Positions 58,480 to 58,612 of a stretch of 58,612 nt of DNA are shown here, piece by piece. Position 1 is the stretch's first letter, and each line of letters opens with the position of its first letter. A program made the translations under genes and the position numbers. The notes under the pieces were generated by a model. It had not been told where the DNA came from, did no database searches, and saw only the letters and a list, made by a program, of their open reading frames with translations. The stretch lies in contig JALOAG010000011.1 of the NCBI GenBank assembly GCA_023228875.1, forward strand, positions 1-58,612. Reading direction: 5' to 3'. This stretch comes from Bacteroidia bacterium (GTDB lineage: Bacteria; Bacteroidota; Bacteroidia; NS11-12g; UBA955).

Positions 58480-58481
58480 TT

Positions 58482-58612
58482 ATGGGCGATTTTATTGATA
58501 ATTATCAAAAGTTTGCATCAGCGGCACATTTAGAAAAAGGTCCTGAAGCGGGTGCAGCGGTAATTGGATTTGCCTTAGGATTAGCTGGCGAAGCCGGCGA
58601 AGTGTGCGACGA
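58482..58612 (+). CDS. MazG-like nucleotide pyrophosphohydrolase (cut by window end)
   Basis: The N-terminal 43 residues are present: IDNYQKFASAAHLEKG, then FALGLAGEAGEVCD. GLAGEAGEV is the first metal-binding motif (ExxE type) of MazG-like NTP pyrophosphohydrolases. They hydrolyse (d)NTPs or ppGpp. The rest lies beyond the window. Confidence 0.85.
   Translation, partial: MGDFIDNYQKFASAAHLEKGPEAGAAVIGFALGLAGEAGEVCD

Overview
The window is part of a tailed-phage (or prophage) genome with a contractile tail, i.e. a myovirus. It carries a tail sheath, a tail tube, a baseplate set, a DUF1073-type portal, a DUF2184-type capsid protein, a DUF2213-type prohead protease and a large terminase. The DNA is AT-rich. 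Translation starts follow AGGAGG-like sites, TGA is used as a stop, and promoters are TTGACN-17-TATAAT, so a Gram-positive (Firmicutes/Bacilli-like) host is the best guess. No host gene, integrase or repressor was recognised. No endolysin or DNA polymerase was recognised either; the sequence stops inside a MazG-like gene, so further genes lie outside.

Layout. (1) 1-10.5 kb: small accessory/early genes. They include a frameshifted leucine-rich-repeat gene, one CAU tRNA, an 866-bp direct duplication that starts in the 3' part of that tRNA, a nucleotidyltransferase, several paralogous zinc-ribbon proteins and a YopX-family protein. (2) 10.5-15.5 kb: replication, with an SF3 (P4/D5-type) helicase and a PrimPol-like primase. 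Between them lies a roughly 450-nt leader holding two tandem copies of a complex structured RNA. (3) 15.5-45.4 kb: virion genes in an unusual order: portal, tail chaperones with a -1 frameshift, tape measure, baseplate, sheath, tube, membrane/holin genes, scaffold-like, cement-like, capsid, neck, a giant InlB-type repeat protein, prohead protease, tail fibre. (4) 45.4-51.9 kb: mostly leftward genes (SprT-like peptidase, two small genes, large terminase, PD-(D/E)XK nuclease, a Lys-tailed protein), with one rightward gene that looks leaderless. (5) 51.9-53.6 kb: a divergent intergenic region with a 37-bp perfect inverted repeat, then a reverse transcriptase. (6) 53.6 kb to the end: recombination and nucleotide metabolism: DUF1351, metallo-beta-lactamase fold, Sak4-like ATPase, DUF669/SSB-like, cold-shock protein, QueC, DUF3310, MazG.

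How the parts may work together. Strong sigma-A-like promoters precede the early and recombination blocks. Most virion blocks instead have only a TATAAT box close to the gene, which suggests two promoter classes. PrimPol plus SF3 helicase plus Sak4/SSB-like proteins would form the replication and recombination system. QueC hints at 7-deazaguanine modification of the phage DNA.

The two most unusual loci are the tandem structured RNA upstream of the primase (14023-14401) and the reverse transcriptase with the long perfect hairpin upstream of it (52061-53583). No calculation or database search was run; all family names rest on motifs read from the translated sequence.
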